From Actinomycetota bacterium (GTDB lineage Bacteria; Actinomycetota; Actinomycetes; Actinomycetales; Microbacteriaceae): a stretch of DNA of 7,496 bases. Position 1 is the first letter of the stretch, and each line of letters begins with the position of its first letter. The DNA lies in assembly GCA_009702405.1 (NCBI GenBank), contig WLIC01000023.1:1-7496 (forward strand). The letters are read 5' to 3'. Below the pieces are notes generated by a model that was not told the origin of the DNA, made no database searches, and worked only from the letters and a program-made list of their open reading frames with translations. Positions 4,713 through 7,496 of this stretch are shown here, piece by piece. Made by a program: the position numbers and the translations under genes.

Positions 4713-5069
4713 GTGTTTGGACTAAGTAGCGAAAAGATTCTCATCTTGCTCGTGGTTGCCGTATTCGTTTTGGGGCCAGAGCGCCTTCCCCAATACGCCA
4801 AAGCTTTTGCTCAATTCATCAAAAAGATGAGAGCCATGGCTAACTCAGCCCAGGCACAAATGAAAGACGAATTAGGCGAAGGCTTTGAAGATCTTGACTG
4901 GAAGAAGTTAGATCCACGCCAATATGACCCTCGAAGAATCATTCGTGAAGCTTTATTAGAAGATGACACACCTGCTGTGAAGCATTCAGATCTGAACCAG
5001 GTTAAGACCAAAGTTCAGCCAAACCTAAAACCAGGTGAAAACGCACCTTACGATTCGGAATCGACCTAG
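4713..5069 (+). CDS. tatB: Sec-independent protein translocase subunit TatB
   Basis: TatB is the membrane subunit that, with TatC, recognises twin-arginine signal peptides and helps move folded proteins across the membrane. The 118-residue protein starts MFGLSSEKILILLVVAVFVL, a short N-terminal transmembrane segment (about 8-20), followed by GPERLP (21-26), the hinge motif, and an amphipathic basic helix (about 27-50, with YAKAFAQFIKKMRAM). The region ELGEGFEDLDWKKLDPRQYDP and RRIIREALLED is characteristic of actinobacterial TatB. A charged, Pro-containing tail ends the protein. Glu7 near the start replaces the more polar positions seen in TatA and fits TatB. No tatA or tatC lies nearby, as expected in actinobacteria where tatB is usually separate. 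GTG at 4713 is probably leaderless. Its stop codon overlaps that of the convergent dehydrogenase gene. Confidence 0.92.
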   Translation: MFGLSSEKILILLVVAVFVLGPERLPQYAKAFAQFIKKMRAMANSAQAQMKDELGEGFEDLDWKKLDPRQYDPRRIIREALLEDDTPAVKHSDLNQVKTKVQPNLKPGENAPYDSEST

Positions 5070-6586
5070 AGTCTTCTCATAATCTTTGACAACACATTTA
5101 GAAGTGGTGCCATGGTGTTGTATTGGCTTCCTTTTGAAGGGAACTTCAATAAACCTTTATGAATACCAATAGCCTGAGATTCGGTGTATTTGAGTAACCC
5201 ATCAACACCATTTCTTCTACCGTGGCCTGAGTTCTTCATTCCACCCATCGGAGTATCAAGACTTGCAAAGGTTGCTCTAAATCCTTCGTTGATGTTCACA
5301 GTTCCTGCCATTATTCGAGCAGCAACTTTCTTAGCCTCACGAGTATTACCAACAACAGAAGCATTCAAGCCTTCAGTTGTGTCGTTAGCAAGAGCAACCG
5401 CTTCATCGATGGTGTCATAACCATAAACCGCAATAACAGGTCCAAAGACTTCCTTTTTGAACATGTTCATTTCACTTGTGACATCGGTAACAACAGTTGG
5501 TGAGTAATAGTAAGGGCCTAGGTCAGGTAAAGCTTTAGCTCCTGCAATGACCTTGGCACCTTTACTAACTGCATCATCAACAAAACCTGAAACACGGGCT
5601 AACTGGTTAGGTCCAGTGAGGGTTCCGATATCGATGCTGAAATCATTTGAAGAACCAAGCTTTAGCTTGTTGACCTTTTCTTTGAGAATCTCTTCAAACT
5701 CGGTCTTTAGATTGTTAGGAACATAAGCACGTTCGATAGAAACACAGAGTTGACCAGCTGAACCAAAAGCTCCACCAATAAGAGTCTCAGCAGCTTTAGA
5801 AAGATCAGCAGATGGCAAAACAATTAGCGGGTTCTTGCCACCTAGTTCTAGGCTGAACGGAATCAATCTTGCAGCTGCTCTTGCACCAACAAGTCTTCCG
5901 GTTGCAGCACTTCCAGTGAAAGCAATGTAATCAGCGTTATCGGTAAGAGCATTACCAACAGTTGCTCCATCACCTGCAACTATGGTCCATAGTTTTGGAT
6001 CAAGACCAGACTTGATTGCTAAGTGTCGAGCGTAAAGAGCAGTGAGTGTTGTTTGGTTATCTGATTTTTGAACAACAGCGTTACCTGCCATAAGTGCTGG
6101 AAGCACATCAAGTAAACACAGCGCCAGTGGATAGTTCCAAGGTGTAATGATGCCAACAACTCCAACTGGAACATGGTTCACCCAAGTTTTAGTAAGGATA
6201 GGAACACCAGCAACAGTCTTATTTGATTTCAGAGCTTTAGGCCCAACCTTGGCGTAGTAACGAGCAGAACCTAAACCACCGGCAACTTCTTCAAAAGCAT
6301 GTGCTCTGGCTTTACCAGTTTCCAGTTGGACTATGTCCATCAACTTGTCTTGCTCTTTGAGGATTAGATCGTGCAAGCGATAAAGGAATTGGGCTCTGAG
6401 CTTAGGGTTGGTTTGACCCCATGACTTCTGGGCATCTCTAGCAGCTTCAACAGCTGTTGCAACTTGCTCGGCATTGTGTTGCGGTAACTCATAGAACACC
6501 TTGCCGGTGTTTGGGTTAGCAATGCCGATAGAGCTTGCTGTTGGGCCTAGATGCTTGATTAGGGCTGCAATGGAGGTTTCACTCAT
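5066..6586 (-). CDS. gabD2: NAD(P)-dependent aldehyde dehydrogenase, succinate-semialdehyde dehydrogenase type (GabD2-like)
   Basis: A 506-residue member of the ALDH superfamily, probably oxidising succinate semialdehyde to succinate in GABA or related catabolism. Substrate is inferred from resemblance to actinobacterial GabD2 and is the least certain part. Motifs in order: TPWNYPL with oxyanion Asn151 (149-154), VVQKSDNQT with cofactor-binding Lys174, FTGSAATGR (223-231) of the Rossmann fold, LELGGKNPLIV with general base Glu247, and the nucleophile Cys281 in GQLCVSIER. EVFGPV, NEGF and GGMKNSGHGRRNG follow near the C-terminus, ahead of a tail of about 28 residues ending in a basic amphipathic stretch. 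All catalytic residues are present. It begins 10 nt after the mrp stop, so both may share a transcript. A TANNNT sequence (TAAACT) seven bases before the ATG could also give a separate leaderless message. Its stop overlaps the tatB stop. Confidence 0.9.
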   Translation of the reverse strand: MSETSIAALIKHLGPTASSIGIANPNTGKVFYELPQHNAEQVATAVEAARDAQKSWGQTNPKLRAQFLYRLHDLILKEQDKLMDIVQLETGKARAHAFEEVAGGLGSARYYAKVGPKALKSNKTVAGVPILTKTWVNHVPVGVVGIITPWNYPLALCLLDVLPALMAGNAVVQKSDNQTTLTALYARHLAIKSGLDPKLWTIVAGDGATVGNALTDNADYIAFTGSAATGRLVGARAAARLIPFSLELGGKNPLIVLPSADLSKAAETLIGGAFGSAGQLCVSIERAYVPNNLKTEFEEILKEKVNKLKLGSSNDFSIDIGTLTGPNQLARVSGFVDDAVSKGAKVIAGAKALPDLGPYYYSPTVVTDVTSEMNMFKKEVFGPVIAVYGYDTIDEAVALANDTTEGLNASVVGNTREAKKVAARIMAGTVNINEGFRATFASLDTPMGGMKNSGHGRRNGVDGLLKYTESQAIGIHKGLLKFPSKGSQYNTMAPLLNVLSKIMRRL

Positions 6587-6593
6587 AGCCTCA

Positions 6594-6599
6594 AGTTTA
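6594..6599 (-). promoter_or_regulatory. Possible internal -10 box (TAAACT) ahead of the aldehyde dehydrogenase gene
   Basis: On the minus strand TAAACT begins with the TAA stop of the mrp-like gene and ends seven bases before the dehydrogenase ATG at 6586. The position fits a leaderless start independent of mrp. A GAGG three bases before the ATG is too close for a good ribosome binding site. The case is weaker than for the other genes because the stop codon supplies the TA by necessity. Confidence 0.3.
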
Positions 6600-7496
6600 G
6601 GTCAGTGTCACCTTCAAAGTTCTTGCTGTTTGAGGCAATTTAGAGTCAATGAGCCTTTGCGCTAGCGCTTTTATTTCAATTGAAGCTTCATCTTCTGGAT
6701 GTTCCAAAACAACAGGTTTACCAGCATCAGATCCTGCTCGAAGCGGAAGAGATAGCGGAATCTTTCCGAGAAGAGGAATCTTAGTTCCAGTTCTCTCAGA
6801 AAGAGATTTCACTACCAGATCACCACCACCAGAACCAAAGATCTCCAGCTTTGAGCCATCAGGTTGAATTAGGTAACTCATGTTCTCAATGACACCAAAG
6901 ATCTCTTGACCTGTCTTGAGTCCTGCAGTTCCGCTACGCTCCGCAACAGTTGCAGCTGCTTGCTGGGGAGTTGTCACAACGATGGTCTTAGCTGTTGGTA
7001 GTAACTGTCCAACAGAAATAGCAACGTCACCTGTTCCAGGTGGCATATCTATCAGCAGGTAATCCAAGTTGCCCCAGTAAACCTCGGTAAGGAACTGTTC
7101 AACAGCTTTATGCAGCATTGGTCCTCGCCAGGCAACTGGCTCATTACCTGGTAGGAACATTCCGATAGAAATAACCTTCACACCGTGAGCAACCGGAGGC
7201 AAGATCATGTCATCTAATCTGGTTGGTCGATCAACTGTGCCTAGCTGACCTGGAATGCTAAAACCAAAGATGTCGGCATCGATGACACCAACTTCAAAAC
7301 CTTGCTTTGCTAACTCAACAGCAATGTTCACTGTGATCGAACTCTTACCAACCCCACCTTTACCAGAGCCGATTAGAAATACCTTGGTCGCAGTTTCTTC
7401 AGTAAAAGGATTTGATTTAGGTTCTTTACCATCACGAAGTTTTAGCTTTAGTTCTGCTAACTCTTCCTGAGTCATGACGGACATCAAGACTTGGAA
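6597..7496 (-). CDS. mrp: Mrp/NBP35-type P-loop ATPase, 5' end beyond window
   Basis: The frame is open to the right edge, leaving about 299 visible residues of a protein that in actinobacteria usually has around 375-380. The visible start, VLMSVMTQEELAEL, matches the linker that normally follows an N-terminal DUF59/MIP18-like domain, so in-frame TTG and ATG codons at 7487-7475 are probably internal. The ATPase domain has the deviant Walker A GKGGVGKSS (visible 45-53), IDADIFGFSIPG (72-83), WRGPM (123-127), DMPPGTGD (150-157) and IENMSYL. The family is described as a carrier for iron-sulfur clusters, but the visible part has no cysteine at all, including none after ENMS where the cluster-binding CxxC usually lies. 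Its Fe-S role should therefore be treated with caution. It is followed after 10 nt by the dehydrogenase gene. Confidence 0.92.
   Translation of the reverse strand, partial: FQVLMSVMTQEELAELKLKLRDGKEPKSNPFTEETATKVFLIGSGKGGVGKSSITVNIAVELAKQGFEVGVIDADIFGFSIPGQLGTVDRPTRLDDMILPPVAHGVKVISIGMFLPGNEPVAWRGPMLHKAVEQFLTEVYWGNLDYLLIDMPPGTGDVAISVGQLLPTAKTIVVTTPQQAAATVAERSGTAGLKTGQEIFGVIENMSYLIQPDGSKLEIFGSGGGDLVVKSLSERTGTKIPLLGKIPLSLPLRAGSDAGKPVVLEHPEDEASIEIKALAQRLIDSKLPQTARTLKVTLT

Noticed and set aside
7475..7487. Internal TTG/ATG codons as the true start of the mrp-like gene
   Set aside because: The frame is open to the window edge and the residues around these codons match the linker downstream of the DUF59 domain, so the gene most likely starts outside the window.

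Overview
This window looks like chromosomal housekeeping DNA from a moderately AT-rich, compact actinobacterial genome. The actinobacterial signs are the type II DapD, the 57-residue DUF3117 protein, a DUF3515 lipoprotein divergent from thiL, an actinobacterial-type TatB ('Sec-independent translocase'), a GabD2-type aldehyde dehydrogenase and a cysteine-free Mrp ATPase. GC is in the mid-forties by eye. The very short intergenic gaps, overlapping gene ends and apparently leaderless GTG starts suggest a streamlined lineage, such as an aquatic Microbacteriaceae (Luna-type) or acI-type actinobacterium. I cannot decide between these from the sequence alone. I see no mobile element, CRISPR array, tRNA, rRNA or phage gene.

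Layout. Left block (1-1645): the 5' part of a DUF3515 lipoprotein gene on the minus strand is divergent from thiL (thiamine-monophosphate kinase). thiL is followed by an 8-nt overlapping small gene for a PH-like conserved protein. Middle block (1630-3972): dapD (minus) and dapE (plus) are divergent over about 30 bp and encode two steps of the succinylase branch of diaminopimelate/lysine synthesis. A short DUF3117 gene with a strong ribosome binding site and a bidirectional terminator follows. Right block (4018-7496): an O-methyltransferase gene (minus) is divergent from tatB (plus). tatB converges on a succinate-semialdehyde dehydrogenase-type gene, which lies 10 nt downstream of an mrp-type P-loop ATPase gene that runs off the right edge.

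From memory, the order dapD-dapE-DUF3117-O-methyltransferase-tatB-mrp matches a region spread over roughly Rv1201c-Rv1229c in Mycobacterium tuberculosis. There sigE-rseA-htrA lie between the methyltransferase and tatB; here those three genes are absent. The thiL/DUF3515 block corresponds to a different mycobacterial locus (around Rv2977c-Rv2980), so a synteny breakpoint lies near 1640.

Regulation. Three plus-strand genes (thiL, dapE, tatB) begin with GTG exactly six bases after a TANNNT -10 box. This strongly suggests leaderless transcripts. The divergent partners also have TANNNT boxes placed for leaderless or near-leaderless starts, so the divergent promoters are packed back to back. The window is gene-dense; no stretch over 300 bases lacks a gene. 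I found no convincing new biological system. The points worth a second look are the promoter architecture, an altered metal site in the methyltransferase, the cysteine-free Mrp and the uncharacterised PH-like protein.
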